Numbered from the stretch's first letter, positions 44,758 to 54,662 are shown. The stretch is DNA of 64,000 nucleotides from Abyssibacter sp036156195 (GCA_036156195.1 JAYZUZ010000007.1:186001-250000); one strand, 5' to 3'. The notes: generated by a model from the letters alone, not told the origin. Program-made: numbers and translations.

Positions 44758-45894
44758 CTACTCGGCCTCCGCTTCGTCCTGCTCCAGTGTCTGCTCGGGA
44801 AAGCCCTCCAGGGGGGCCAGTTCCTCACGGTCACGAAGAAACGTCGGCCGGCTCTGAATGTACAGCGCCAGCAGCTCGGCCAGCGACCGCAGAGAATGCA
44901 GGTGCGTGCGTTCATAGCCGTGCGAGGCATCGACACCAAAACACAGCAATGCGGTGCGAATGTCGTTTCCGGCCTCGATGGCCGAGGCGGAGTCCGAGCG
45001 GTAGTAGCGGAACACGTCGCGCTGGTAGCGCACCTCATGCTCCTCACAGATTTCCGTCAGCTTGCGTGTCAGGTGGTAATCAAACGGCCCCACCTGATCC
45101 TTGATGGCAATGGTGACGCCGGTTTCCTTCGAGTTCTGTCCCGGTGCTGGCGTGGCGTTGTCGATGGTCACCATCTCGGCCACGTCCTGGTGCAGGACCG
45201 CCGAGGCACCGTAGCCCACTTCCTCTGAAATCGTGAACAGCAGGTGGCAATCCACCGGCGGGCGCACACCCGATTCGACGATGGCCTTGGTGGCGGCCAG
45301 CAGGGCCGCGACACCCGCCTTGTCATCCAGATGACGGGAATTGATGAAACCGGATTCCGAGATTTCAGGGTTCGGATCGATGGACAGGAAATTGCCGATC
45401 TGGATGCCCAGCTTGCGCAGATCCGCCTCGTTGTAAGCGAACTCATCCACCCGCAACTCCAGGTTATCCCAACTGGTGGCCTGGGTATCGACTTCCTCAT
45501 TAAAGGTGTGACCGGAGGCCTTGAGGGGCAGAATCGTGCCGCGCAGCTTGCGTCCATCGTCGAGCAGAATGGAGCAGCGGGCGCCTTCGGCGAACCGCGC
45601 GGACCATGTGCCGATAGGCGTCACCTCCAGCCGGCCATTGTCCTTGAAGGCACGCACCATGGCGCCGATGGTGTCCAGATGGACCACCACGGCCCGGTCC
45701 GGGCTGCTCACATCGCCGGCGATGGTCGCGCGGATGGCGCCCCGACGCGTGAGTTCCAGGGGCACACCCAGACGTTCCAGCTCCTTACCCACGTAGGTCG
45801 TGATCTCGTCGGTAAAGCCCGTGGGGCTGGGGATGTTGAGCATTGTCAGCAGATGCTCGCGGAGATACTCGTTGTCGATCGGCAGTCGTTTCAC
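44758..45894 (-). CDS. NAGGN-system M42 family peptidase
   Basis: The 378-residue enzyme has the M42/M28-type metallopeptidase core: the VVVHLDTIG His-Asp, the SRHLDDKAG Asp, ISEEVGYG and the C-terminal HGYERTHLHS region. It matches the peptidase subfamily always found with N-acetylglutaminylglutamine amide synthesis genes. Its exact job in making or degrading this osmolyte is not settled. It is the third gene of the operon, 12 bases after the synthetase gene. Confidence 0.9.
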   Translation of the reverse strand: MKRLPIDNEYLREHLLTMLNIPSPTGFTDEITTYVGKELERLGVPLELTRRGAIRATIAGDVSSPDRAVVVHLDTIGAMVRAFKDNGRLEVTPIGTWSARFAEGARCSILLDDGRKLRGTILPLKASGHTFNEEVDTQATSWDNLELRVDEFAYNEADLRKLGIQIGNFLSIDPNPEISESGFINSRHLDDKAGVAALLAATKAIVESGVRPPVDCHLLFTISEEVGYGASAVLHQDVAEMVTIDNATPAPGQNSKETGVTIAIKDQVGPFDYHLTRKLTEICEEHEVRYQRDVFRYYRSDSASAIEAGNDIRTALLCFGVDASHGYERTHLHSLRSLAELLALYIQSRPTFLRDREELAPLEGFPEQTLEQDEAEAE

Positions 45895-45906
45895 AATGTG
45901 TGTCCT

Positions 45907-47676
45907 TCAGGAAGCTTGGTGGGCGTGTAGCTGGCGCGCTGACTCGGCGGTTTCCGGGAACAGCAGGTCCACAAACCGCTGCGCGGTTGGCTGCGGCTCA
46001 TGGTTGGCCAGCCCGGGGCGCTCGTTGGCCTCGATGATGACGTACTCCTCTCCCTCGGGGCGAGGCACCAATAGATCAAGCCCCACCACTGGGATGTCCA
46101 GGGCGCGGCTGGCGGTAATGGCCACGTCCCGCAAATGCGCGGACAGCTGATCCGTCACATCGTGCAGCGTACCGCCTGTATGCAGATTGGCGGTCTTGCG
46201 CACAGTCAATCGCTCTCCGGCCTCGAGAATCGTGTCCATGGTCAGCCCCGCATGCTCCACGCAACGCCGGGTTTCAGCGTCCATGGGAATTCGGCTTTCG
46301 CCTTCGGTCGCCGCTGCGCGGCGTCGCGACAGCTTGTCGATCAGCTGGGAAACCGTGTGTTGCCCGGTACCGCGAATCACCGGCGGCTTGCGCACAGCCG
46401 CAGCGACCACGCGATGGTCGATGACGATGATTCGCAGGTCGTCGCCACTGTGGAAGGTCTCCAGCAGCACGGTCTCGCAAATCGTGCGAGCCTCCTTCAC
46501 GGCTGAGCGGAGAACCTGGGGATCGCGCACGTCGACGGAGATGCCGGCGCCTTGCTCGCCACGCGCCGGCTTGACGACCACCGAGCCATGCTCGGCCAAA
46601 AATGCTGCGTTTTCAGCGGGGTCGCCCGCCACTTGCTGCAGCGGCACCTCGAGCCCGGCGTCACGCAGCAACCGGGACGTCACGCGCTTGTTGTCGCAGC
46701 GGCTCATGGCAATGGCCGTGGTCAGGTCGCTCAGCGACTCCCTGCAGACAATCCGCCGTCCGCCGTGAGACAGGCTGAAGTAAGCCTCGTCGGCATCGAT
46801 AATCTTGACCCGAATCCCCCGACGCTTGGCTTCGGTGGTAATGATGCTGGCATAAGGGTTGAGCCGATCTTCATCGTCCGGCCCGATGAACAGCGCATGG
46901 TTGATTGGATTCTTGCGCTTGACGGTAAAGACCGGCACGCGTTGAAAACCCAGCTTCTCGTACAGGCCAATGGCCTGGGTATTGTCGTGCAGCACCGACA
47001 AGTCCATGTAGGCCCGACCACGCGCCAGAAAGGTTTCCGCCAACTGCAGGACCACGGCCTGGCCGACGCCGGGCATCTGACAATCCGGGTCGACAGCCAG
47101 GCACCAGAGACTGGAGCCGTTCTCTGGATCATCGAAGGCCTCGGCGTGATCGACACCCGTGGCCGTGCCGACGATGCGCCCGGTTCCGACCTCCTCGGCC
47201 ACCAGATAGACCAGCCGCCGGTTCTTGCGGTTGTCCCACAGGAAATCCGGTGGTGTCGGCACCATGCGCCGCTGCTTGTACAGCCGCAGAATGCCTTCAG
47301 CATCGGCCGAGGTCGTCATCTGGCGCACGATAAACCCCCGCGGACTGGCGGGCTGACGCGGCACGTGATTCAGCCACAGCCGGAACGTATGCGACGGATC
47401 GAGAAACAGCTCCTGCGGAGCATAGGCCAGCACAACGTGCGGATCGCGGATGTAAAACGCGATATCGCGGCGCCCGGTTCGCTCTTCACGCAGGGCCTGC
47501 GCCACATCGGCCGGTTCGCTAAAGGTGTGCGCGAAAACCAACCGCCCCCAGCCACAGTCCAGAATGATGCCGTCCTTAGGGATTTCGCCGTCCGGACCAC
47601 GTCGCTGCCCGCCCCATTGCAGCGAAGGGGCTCTGGACCGGTCGAACCGGTGTCCTACGCGCTTTCGATCCGACAT
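45907..47676 (-). CDS. ngg: N-acetylglutaminylglutamine synthetase (GNAT + ATP-grasp)
   Basis: The 589-residue protein joins an N-terminal GNAT acetyltransferase domain to a C-terminal ATP-grasp ligase. The GNAT part covers about residues 110-270 (GIVRQMTTS-like start; LAVDPDCQMPGVGQAVVLQLAE is the acetyl-CoA loop). The ATP-grasp part covers about 310-575 (GSVVVKPARGEQGAGISVDV, GLDLLVPRPEGEEYVIIEANERPGL). It acetylates and couples two glutamines to give N-acetylglutaminylglutamine, the precursor of the compatible solute NAGGN. It sits between the amidotransferase gene and the M42 peptidase gene in the conserved order of this pathway. Confidence 0.94.
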   Translation of the reverse strand: MSDRKRVGHRFDRSRAPSLQWGGQRRGPDGEIPKDGIILDCGWGRLVFAHTFSEPADVAQALREERTGRRDIAFYIRDPHVVLAYAPQELFLDPSHTFRLWLNHVPRQPASPRGFIVRQMTTSADAEGILRLYKQRRMVPTPPDFLWDNRKNRRLVYLVAEEVGTGRIVGTATGVDHAEAFDDPENGSSLWCLAVDPDCQMPGVGQAVVLQLAETFLARGRAYMDLSVLHDNTQAIGLYEKLGFQRVPVFTVKRKNPINHALFIGPDDEDRLNPYASIITTEAKRRGIRVKIIDADEAYFSLSHGGRRIVCRESLSDLTTAIAMSRCDNKRVTSRLLRDAGLEVPLQQVAGDPAENAAFLAEHGSVVVKPARGEQGAGISVDVRDPQVLRSAVKEARTICETVLLETFHSGDDLRIIVIDHRVVAAAVRKPPVIRGTGQHTVSQLIDKLSRRRAAATEGESRIPMDAETRRCVEHAGLTMDTILEAGERLTVRKTANLHTGGTLHDVTDQLSAHLRDVAITASRALDIPVVGLDLLVPRPEGEEYVIIEANERPGLANHEPQPTAQRFVDLLFPETAESARQLHAHQAS

Positions 47677-47721
47677 GGATAGCCTCCGAGATTCAGGATC
47701 GAGAATGGAACAGCAGACCTG

Positions 47722-49488
47722 TTACAGGTTATGTGACTGCAGCCAGAATTCGAGCAGGGCGCATTGCCAGAGTTCCGACCCGCCCAGCGGCGTGATGTGA
47801 TCCTCCGGCGACTTGAACAGGGTATCGAGATAATCCTGCCGGAACAGGGCACGCTCCCGGGCCGCCGGCTGGCTCAAGATGTCCTGGACCATGTCCTTCA
47901 CCGGCCCCCGGATGTACTTGAGCGCCGGCACGGGGAAATAACCCTTGGGTCGGTCGATGACCTCATGGGGAATCACCTCGCGAGCGATCTCCTTGAGGAT
48001 GTGCTTGCCCGGCACCTTGTGCTCGGCAGGCACCTGGGCGGCCAGCTCCACCAACTCGTGGTCGAGGAACGGGACGCGCGCCTCCAGACCCCAGGCCATG
48101 GTCATGTTATCCACGCGCTTGACCGGGTCATCGACCAGCATGATCTGGGTGTCGATGCGTAGCGTCTGATCGATGGGGCGCGTCGCGCCAGCCCGCGCGA
48201 AGTGCGCCTCCACGAAAGCGCGGCTGTGGTCATCCCCAAGCCATTGAGGATTCAGTGCGCGCGCCATACCGGCTTGATCCCGATCAAAGAAGACCCGAGC
48301 GTAATCGCCCACCGGATCCGAGGAATTCAGCATCGGCGGATACCAGTGGTAGCCGGCAAACACCTCATCAGCACCCTGCCCGCTCTGCACCACCTTGACG
48401 TGCTGGGACACCGCTTGTGACAGCAGATAAAAACCAACGACATCGTGGCTGACCATCGGCTCGGACATGGCGGCAACCGCGTTGGGCAGCTCCCGCAACA
48501 TGCGGTCGGACTCGATGAACAGTTTGTGATGCTCCGTCTGGAACCGGTCCGCAACGATCTTGGAGTACTTGAACTCATCGCCCTCCATGTCGCCGACGCT
48601 CTCAAAACCCACGGAAAAGGTTTGCAGCCCCGACTGGCCCGCTTCGTCCAGCAACCCGACAATCAGACTGGAATCCAGTCCACCGGACAGCAGCACGCCC
48701 ACCGGCACATCGGCCACCAGACGGCGATCCACCGCCTGCCGCAGGCTGGTGTGAACGCGATCCTTCCAGTCGTCAAAACTGAGATTGCGATCGGCCTCGG
48801 GCGTGCCGAAATACGGCCGCCAGTACTCCTGCATTTCACGACGGCCATCCGGATGGATACGCATGCTGTGCGCAGGCGGCAGTTTGCGCACCTGCTGGAG
48901 CATGGTGTGCGGGGCCGGCACCACGGCGTGGAAGCTCATGTAGTGATGCAGCGCGACCGGGTCCAGATCCCGGCTGATGCCGCCACCGGCGACAAGTGCC
49001 GGCAATGAGGACGCAAAGCGCAGGCCGCCGTCGACTTCGGCGTAGTACAGCGGCTTGATCCCCAAGCGGTCGCGGGCGACGAAGACCTCGCCAGTGTCAC
49101 GCGAGACAATGACTACGGCAAACATGCCATTGAGCCGTTGCACGAAATCCGGCCCCCAGGCGTGGTAGGCCTTGAGCAGGACTTCGGTATCGCCCTCCGA
49201 GAAGAACCGGTAACCCTTGGCCTCCAGTTCTGCGCGCAGTTCGCGGAAGTTGTAGATGGCGCCGTTGTATACGCCGGCGAGTCCCAGCTGGGCGTCGATC
49301 ATCGGCTGCTGGCTGGCATCCGATAAGTCGATGATTTTCAGACGACGGTGCCCAAGCGCGACGGGGCCTTGCGACCAGACGCCGCCGGCATCCGGTCCTC
49401 GTGGTTCCATGGCATCGGCCATGGCACGCACCGCGCCCAGGTCCGGCTGCCGGTGATCGAATCGAATCTCACCGCACAGTCCGCACAT
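47722..49488 (-). CDS. asnO: N-acetylglutaminylglutamine amidotransferase (asparagine-synthase-like)
   Basis: The 588-residue enzyme has a class II glutamine amidotransferase domain with catalytic Cys-2 (MCGLCGEIRF). Its synthase domain (residues about 210-588) includes the ATP-binding motif GVLLSGGLDSSLIVGLL. It amidates N-acetylglutaminylglutamine to NAGGN, an osmolyte made under salt stress. The start at 49488 places Cys at position 2 and has AAAGGAG 5 bases upstream. It is the first gene of the operon, 45 bases ahead of the synthetase, with a likely promoter at 49543-49571. Confidence 0.93.
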   Translation of the reverse strand: MCGLCGEIRFDHRQPDLGAVRAMADAMEPRGPDAGGVWSQGPVALGHRRLKIIDLSDASQQPMIDAQLGLAGVYNGAIYNFRELRAELEAKGYRFFSEGDTEVLLKAYHAWGPDFVQRLNGMFAVVIVSRDTGEVFVARDRLGIKPLYYAEVDGGLRFASSLPALVAGGGISRDLDPVALHHYMSFHAVVPAPHTMLQQVRKLPPAHSMRIHPDGRREMQEYWRPYFGTPEADRNLSFDDWKDRVHTSLRQAVDRRLVADVPVGVLLSGGLDSSLIVGLLDEAGQSGLQTFSVGFESVGDMEGDEFKYSKIVADRFQTEHHKLFIESDRMLRELPNAVAAMSEPMVSHDVVGFYLLSQAVSQHVKVVQSGQGADEVFAGYHWYPPMLNSSDPVGDYARVFFDRDQAGMARALNPQWLGDDHSRAFVEAHFARAGATRPIDQTLRIDTQIMLVDDPVKRVDNMTMAWGLEARVPFLDHELVELAAQVPAEHKVPGKHILKEIAREVIPHEVIDRPKGYFPVPALKYIRGPVKDMVQDILSQPAARERALFRQDYLDTLFKSPEDHITPLGGSELWQCALLEFWLQSHNL

Positions 49489-49542
49489 AGAGGCTCCTTT
49501 GACGTTGACGACGGCTAGGTCGTCTTGCGTAAGTGGCCCCAA

Positions 49543-49571
49543 AGCATAGCCAAGCCCCGGCCCTGACTCAA
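49543..49571 (-). promoter_or_regulatory. Candidate promoter of the NAGGN operon
   Basis: On the minus strand TTGAGT (49571-49566) is followed after 17 bases by TATGCT (49548-49543), about 55 bases upstream of the asnO ATG. The -35 box lies inside a 6-base inverted repeat, CCCTGA (49561-49566) and TCAGGG (49574-49579). That repeat may be a regulator site or the terminator of the upstream epimerase gene. Confidence 0.5.
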
Positions 49572-49599
49572 ATTCAGGGCATTGATTTTAAAGATTTTT

Positions 49600-50463
49600 T
49601 TACCCGGATTCGTCACCGAGACTCGCGGTGACACCGCCCACTAGTTCCGGATAAATCGGTTCAAATCCAAGACCTTCGCGCAGCCGCTGCGTCCGCAGAC
49701 GACGGGATTCGCGCACGAACGATGCGGCCTGCGCACCCAGGCTTTGTTCAGCCTGCGCCAACGGGATTTGCGGTGGTTCCGGCAGATTCAGCAGGCGGGC
49801 ACAGGTTAAGAAGTACTCGGTCATCGTCGATGGCTGGCCATCGCTGACGTTGTAGACAGGCTCGATCTGCTCAGCCGTCAGGGCCAACCAGCAGACGCGA
49901 GCCAGATCCTCGACATGGATGCGGTTGCTCCACGGCGCTTCGGCCGGGCGAATCACAGGCAGGCCGCGCTGCAGCCGCTGGACCGGCAGGCGTCCGGGGC
50001 CGTAGATGCCCGGCACCCGCAGGCGACAGACCGAGACCCCGGTCTGTTCCGACCAGACCTGCAGTTGTTGTTCGGCATCGGCCCGCCGCAGCGCGCGCGG
50101 GGTGGTTGGCCGCAGTTCGGCTGTTTCATCGACCCAGGCGCCGCCGTGGTCACCATAAACGCCGGATGTGCTGATGTAGACCAGACGCTGTGGCAGCGGC
50201 TGGAGCGCGGCCAGCACGCGCCGAATGCGGGTGTCCTGCGTCCCTTGGCGCGGAGGCGGAGCGGTGACAAGCACCCGGTCGGCAACGGGCAGGGCAGACA
50301 CTGCATCGTCCAAATCCAACTGCCGGGCTTCTACACCCTCAGCGGCCAGCCGCCGCGCCGATTCTGTCGTGCGCACCACTCCCACGCAGCGCTGGCCAGC
50401 CGCCTGCGCCAGCCTCGCGACACGCCGGCCGGTATCGCCACAACCGATGATCAGCAGGCTCAT
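49600..50463 (-). CDS. NAD-dependent epimerase/dehydratase (SDR) family protein
   Basis: The 287-residue protein opens with a Rossmann nucleotide loop (MSLLIIGCGDTGRRVARLA). It continues with LVYISTSGVYGDHGG (the active-site Ser/Tyr region), PWSNRIHVEDLA and YNVSDGQPSTMTEYF. These are typical of atypical/extended SDR proteins annotated as NAD(P)-dependent epimerases of YeeZ type. The substrate is unknown. ATG 50463 puts the Rossmann strand at the start. It is divergent from the ferredoxin-reductase-like gene by 83 bases. Confidence 0.88.
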   Translation of the reverse strand: MSLLIIGCGDTGRRVARLAQAAGQRCVGVVRTTESARRLAAEGVEARQLDLDDAVSALPVADRVLVTAPPPRQGTQDTRIRRVLAALQPLPQRLVYISTSGVYGDHGGAWVDETAELRPTTPRALRRADAEQQLQVWSEQTGVSVCRLRVPGIYGPGRLPVQRLQRGLPVIRPAEAPWSNRIHVEDLARVCWLALTAEQIEPVYNVSDGQPSTMTEYFLTCARLLNLPEPPQIPLAQAEQSLGAQAASFVRESRRLRTQRLREGLGFEPIYPELVGGVTASLGDESG

Positions 50464-50546
50464 CGCGCCTCCAGTATTCGCTGCGCACATGGGCGAGGGC
50501 CCGGAGGGTCCGCTACCATCGCGGGTCGATTCAGGCGGAAGACGTC

Positions 50547-51593
50547 GTGCCCCATCAGGTTTCCATCGCCAACAGTGATATTGAGTTTACCGTTGAAGAC
50601 GGCGAGTCGGTGCTGGACGCCGCACTGCGTCTGGGCCTGCCCGTGCCCTATGGCTGCAAGACCGGTGGCTGTGGCGCCTGCCGGGCCCGCGTGATCGAGG
50701 GTCGCGTAGAGCATCAGCATGATCCACGCGCGCTATCGGCTTCGGAGCGGGCGGCAGGCCTGGCCCTGCTCTGCCAGGCCGAAGCGCGGTCTGACTTGAC
50801 CGTGGATGTGCAGCTGCTGGCCCGAGATGGCCGGCACAAGGTTCGCAGCGTGCCCGCGCGGGTCGACGTGAAGGAGCGGATTTCCCACGACGTCGTGCAC
50901 ATGGTCTTGCAGCTGCCGAAAGCCCGCGCCTTTGACTTTCTCCCGGGTCAGTACGTCGACATTCTGCTGCGCGATGGTCGCCGCCGGAGCTTTTCCATCG
51001 CCAGCCCACCCAACGCCGATAACCGCATCGAAATGCAGCTGCGCCACGTGCCGGGTGGCAGCTTTGTCAGCTATGTCATCAACGAGATGCCGGACTGTGC
51101 GGTGCTGCGTATCCAGGGGCCATTGGGCGGGTTTTACCTGCGTGAGGCCCCCGAGCGGCCCGCCATCTTCATCGCTGGCGGCACGGGCTTCGCCCCGATC
51201 CGGGCCATGCTGATGGATGCACTCGCCCGCGGGGAGTCCCGGCCACTGCACCTGTACTGGGGCGCGCGTGCACAACGCGACTTGTATGAACACGCATTGG
51301 CCGAGCGCTGGGCGAGTGAACACCCCAACCTGCACTACACACCCGTACTGTCGGAGCCGGCGGCGGAGGATGCGTGGACCGGAGCCACCGGATTCGTGCA
51401 TGAGCAGGTGGTTCGAGACTTCCCTGACTGCAGCGGCTGCGACGTCTATCTCAGTGGGCCGCCGGTGCTCGTAGAATCAGCCAAACGCGACTTAGCCGAC
51501 TGCGGCCTGCGACCGGAACGGACGTTCTACGACGCGTTCGAGTATGCCTTCGTGACCTGGCCGGACGACGAGCAACCCGGCGCCTCACGTTAG
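50547..51593 (+). CDS. AscD-like 2Fe-2S/FAD ferredoxin-NAD(P) reductase
   Basis: The 348-residue protein has an N-terminal plant-type ferredoxin domain (Cys at about 37, 42, 45 and 76: GCKTGGCGACRA and LLCQ). An FAD domain (RRSFSIASPP) and an NAD domain (FIAGGTGFAPIRAMLMDAL, CDVYLSGPP) follow. Database names such as CDP-6-deoxy-3,4-glucoseen reductase are common for this architecture, but no deoxysugar genes are near. It is more likely an electron donor to an oxygenase, a UbiD-type or another redox partner. The GTG start is at 50547. Confidence 0.9.
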   Translation: MPHQVSIANSDIEFTVEDGESVLDAALRLGLPVPYGCKTGGCGACRARVIEGRVEHQHDPRALSASERAAGLALLCQAEARSDLTVDVQLLARDGRHKVRSVPARVDVKERISHDVVHMVLQLPKARAFDFLPGQYVDILLRDGRRRSFSIASPPNADNRIEMQLRHVPGGSFVSYVINEMPDCAVLRIQGPLGGFYLREAPERPAIFIAGGTGFAPIRAMLMDALARGESRPLHLYWGARAQRDLYEHALAERWASEHPNLHYTPVLSEPAAEDAWTGATGFVHEQVVRDFPDCSGCDVYLSGPPVLVESAKRDLADCGLRPERTFYDAFEYAFVTWPDDEQPGASR

Positions 51594-51685
51594 TTCAGGC
51601 CCATGCTGTCGCCGTGACCCTGCGGCCCAGTTAACATCGGATCATTGTGTCGGTCATTCGACGACCCACTCCGGGGAATCATCCA

Positions 51686-54181
51686 ATGCGTCAGTCTTTG
51701 TTCTCAGCCTATGTCCGTATGACGGTCGGGCATCCTGTGGTTGCGGGCCTACTCGTGGCCCTGCTGTTTGGCCTGGCGCTGCTCTACGCCCCGGACTTCC
51801 GCCTCGATGCGTCATCGGATTCGCTCGTCCTGGAAAACGACAATGACCTGGCGTACTACCGCACGGTCACGGACCGCTACGGTTCGGAGGAATTCATCGT
51901 CGTCACCTATACGCCGGATGGTGACCTGTTTTCGGATGAGACCCTGGCGCGGCTGGGCGCCCTGAAGGCGGCGCTGCTGGACGTCGACATCATTGCGTCG
52001 GTCACGACGATTCTGGACGTGCCACTCATCCAAAGCCCACCGATGAGCCTGACGGAGGTTGCACAAGGCACGCGCACCCTGCTCGACCCGGGCACGGACC
52101 GGGAGATGGCGCGCGAGGAGTTCCTGAACAGCCCGCTGTATCGCAATCTGCTGGTCAGCCCAGACGGCTCGACGACCGCCATTCAGGGCACATTGACCGC
52201 CGCGCCGGAACTCGAAGCGCTGCTGACGCAGCGCAACGCCTTACGCCGCCAGGCTGCGAATGGCGCACTCAGCGCTGCGCAGCAGGCGGAACTGACATCG
52301 GTCTCGGCGCGGTACGACGAACTGTCCGCCCAACGTCAAACCGCCATTACCGAGGGCATAGAGCACATCCGCGAGATCATGGATGGCTATCGCGACGAAG
52401 CCGAACTGTTCCTCGGCGGCGTGCCGATGATCGCCTCGGACATGATCGACTTCGTCCGCTCGGATATCGAACTGTTCAGCGGCGTGGTCGGCGTGCTGCT
52501 CATCGTGCTGCTTGCCCTGGCCTTCCGTCGTCTGCGCTGGGTTGTGCTGCCGGCTGCAATTTGCACCATTGTGGTGCTGACCATGGTCGGTCTGCTGGGG
52601 TTGATGGAATGGCCCGTCACCGTGGTGTCCTCCAACTTCACGGCACTGACGCTCATCATCACCCTGTCGCTCACGGTGCATCTGGTGGTCCGACATCTGG
52701 AGCTGCATGCGGAGCACCCGGATGCCAAACAGCGCTGGCTTGTTACAGAGACGCTGCGTAGCAAGCTGGCTCCATCCATCTTTACGACACTGACCACAAT
52801 CGTCTCATTCGCATCGCTCATCATCGCTGACATCCGGCCGGTCATCGACTTTGGCCTGATGATGGTTTGCGGCGTGGCACTGGCCTTTGTCATCACCTTC
52901 CTGCTGTACCCCGCCGCCCTGACCCCGCTCAAACCTGGTACGCCGTCGATTGGGCAACGCGATGTCACCGCGCACGTCACCCAAGGCTTTGCTGGCGCCA
53001 TCGAGCGCTTTGGCGGCTTCACCTTGGCCGTCTACGCGGTGGTGCTGGTGGCCGCGGTGATTGGCATCACCCGGCTGGGCGTGGAAAACCGCTTCATCGA
53101 TTACTTCAAGCCCTCGACCGAGATCTACCAGGGCATGGTGCAGATCGACAAGAAACTCGGCGGTACCACCCCACTGGACGTGATCATCAACGCCCCTCAG
53201 GACTTTCTGGACGAACAGGCAGCATTTGCCGAGGAGTTCGGCGACGCCCTGGGCAGCGGCGGACTCTCCGCTGACAGTTACTGGTACAACAGCTACGAGC
53301 TGGAAACCGTTCAGGCCATCCATGATTACCTGGATGAACTGCCTGAAACCGGCAAGGTGCTGTCGCTGGCCACGACCATGGACATGATGACCCAGCTCAA
53401 CGGCGGCGAACCGTTGTCGAATTTCATCCTGTCGATCATGTACAACCGGCTCCCGGCCGACATCAAGTCGATTCTGATCGACCCCTACATGTCGGACGAC
53501 GGGAACCAGGTTCGCTTCTCGATCCGGGTCATCGATTCGGATTCCAACCTACGCCGCGACGCCCTACTGAAGAAAATCCGCAGCGACTTGACCGAGCAGT
53601 TTGATCTGCAGCCCGAGCAGCTCCGCCTGTCGGGCCTGCTGGTGCTCTACAACAACGTGCTGCAAAGCCTGTTCGATTCGCAGATCAAGACCATGGGCAC
53701 GGTGTTCGTCGTCATCGCGCTCATGCTGGCGGTGCTGTTCCGGTCGATCCCGCTGGCGCTCATCGGCGTCGTGCCGACCCTGTTCGCAGCTGCCAGCATC
53801 CTCGGCCTGATGGGATGGCTGGGCATTCCGCTGGATATCATGACCATCACCATCGCCGCCATCACCATCGGCATTGGCGTGGATAACACCATCCACTACA
53901 CCCATCGCTTCGTCGAGGAGCTAACCGGCGACGGACCGGCCCGCGGAGACTACTGGGCCGCCATGCGCAACACGCATGGATCGGTGGGCCGTGCGATCTA
54001 CTACACCTCGATCACGGTGACCGTCGGCTTCTCCATCCTGGCGCTATCGAACTTCGTGCCGATCATGTACTTCGGCCTGTTCACCGGCCTGGCCATGCTG
54101 CTGGCGCTCATCGCCAACCTGACCCTGCTGCCGCTGCTGTTCGCTGTGATCAAGCCGATTCGAGTCCCTGCCGCCGCCTAG
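51686..54181 (+). CDS. MMPL/RND superfamily (HAE3-like) exporter
   Basis: The 831-residue protein shows the RND duplication: helix 1, a large loop (DSDSLVLENDNDL, the typical opening DASSDSLV), five clustered helices, helix 7, a second loop and five more helices. Motifs include GVVGVLLIVLLALAFRRLRWV and a late ITIGIGVDNTIHYTHRFVEEL. Members transport lipids, sterols or hopanoids between membranes. The ATG at 51686 has GGGGAA 8 bases upstream and is chosen over GTG 51647. No periplasmic adaptor or TolC gene is near, as expected for the HAE3 class. Confidence 0.9.
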   Translation: MRQSLFSAYVRMTVGHPVVAGLLVALLFGLALLYAPDFRLDASSDSLVLENDNDLAYYRTVTDRYGSEEFIVVTYTPDGDLFSDETLARLGALKAALLDVDIIASVTTILDVPLIQSPPMSLTEVAQGTRTLLDPGTDREMAREEFLNSPLYRNLLVSPDGSTTAIQGTLTAAPELEALLTQRNALRRQAANGALSAAQQAELTSVSARYDELSAQRQTAITEGIEHIREIMDGYRDEAELFLGGVPMIASDMIDFVRSDIELFSGVVGVLLIVLLALAFRRLRWVVLPAAICTIVVLTMVGLLGLMEWPVTVVSSNFTALTLIITLSLTVHLVVRHLELHAEHPDAKQRWLVTETLRSKLAPSIFTTLTTIVSFASLIIADIRPVIDFGLMMVCGVALAFVITFLLYPAALTPLKPGTPSIGQRDVTAHVTQGFAGAIERFGGFTLAVYAVVLVAAVIGITRLGVENRFIDYFKPSTEIYQGMVQIDKKLGGTTPLDVIINAPQDFLDEQAAFAEEFGDALGSGGLSADSYWYNSYELETVQAIHDYLDELPETGKVLSLATTMDMMTQLNGGEPLSNFILSIMYNRLPADIKSILIDPYMSDDGNQVRFSIRVIDSDSNLRRDALLKKIRSDLTEQFDLQPEQLRLSGLLVLYNNVLQSLFDSQIKTMGTVFVVIALMLAVLFRSIPLALIGVVPTLFAAASILGLMGWLGIPLDIMTITIAAITIGIGVDNTIHYTHRFVEELTGDGPARGDYWAAMRNTHGSVGRAIYYTSITVTVGFSILALSNFVPIMYFGLFTGLAMLLALIANLTLLPLLFAVIKPIRVPAAA

Positions 54182-54591
54182 TCCGGCGTGCGCGTCACGA
54201 TCAGCCGGGCATCCAGCAAGGCGGCGCTGCGATGCACGGCACCAGCCTGGTAGTCGGCGTTACCCACCATGTCCAGAAAGGCCGACAGACTGGGGTAACG
54301 CACCAGCAGCATTTCGTCCCAGTCTTCGCCGTCGGGTCCGATAAAACGCCCTAGCACGTCAGCCATGACCACCGGCTCGCCGCCGACCGCCCGGACATGG
54401 CGAATCGCAATCTCCGAGTACCGCGCGTAAGCGGCTCGCCCGGCACAGGGCCGCTGCTCGGACCCTGCGGGATACTCGGCCTGATCGCGAAAACGCAGCA
54501 GATTGAGCATGGTGACCGGGGTGTCCAGCGGGATGTCAGCAGCAATGCGCTTGAGGTCGGCGGGTGTGGGGTCGATCGTGCGTGGGGTCAT
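54178..54591 (-). CDS. DUF1330 family protein
   Basis: The 137-residue protein fits DUF1330, a ferredoxin-like-fold family. VTMLNLLRFRDQAEYP opens it, followed by AYARYSEIAIRHVRAVGGEPVVM, DEMLLVRYPSLSAFLDMVGNADY and LLDARLIVTR. Its function is not established. It converges with the MMPL gene and overlaps its last 4 bases. Confidence 0.88.
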   Translation of the reverse strand: MTPRTIDPTPADLKRIAADIPLDTPVTMLNLLRFRDQAEYPAGSEQRPCAGRAAYARYSEIAIRHVRAVGGEPVVMADVLGRFIGPDGEDWDEMLLVRYPSLSAFLDMVGNADYQAGAVHRSAALLDARLIVTRTPD

Positions 54592-54662
54592 GGTGGCGGC
54601 AGCGGCTCCGGATCAGCAATCAAGTCGCCGCTATCCTCACATGCGCTCGCCCAACACGACAA

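Noticed and set aside
49580..49601. T-rich run near the epimerase stop as a terminator
   Set aside because: The run lies upstream of the hairpin on the transcribed strand rather than after it. The 6-base inverted repeat at 49561-49579 is followed by GC-rich DNA.
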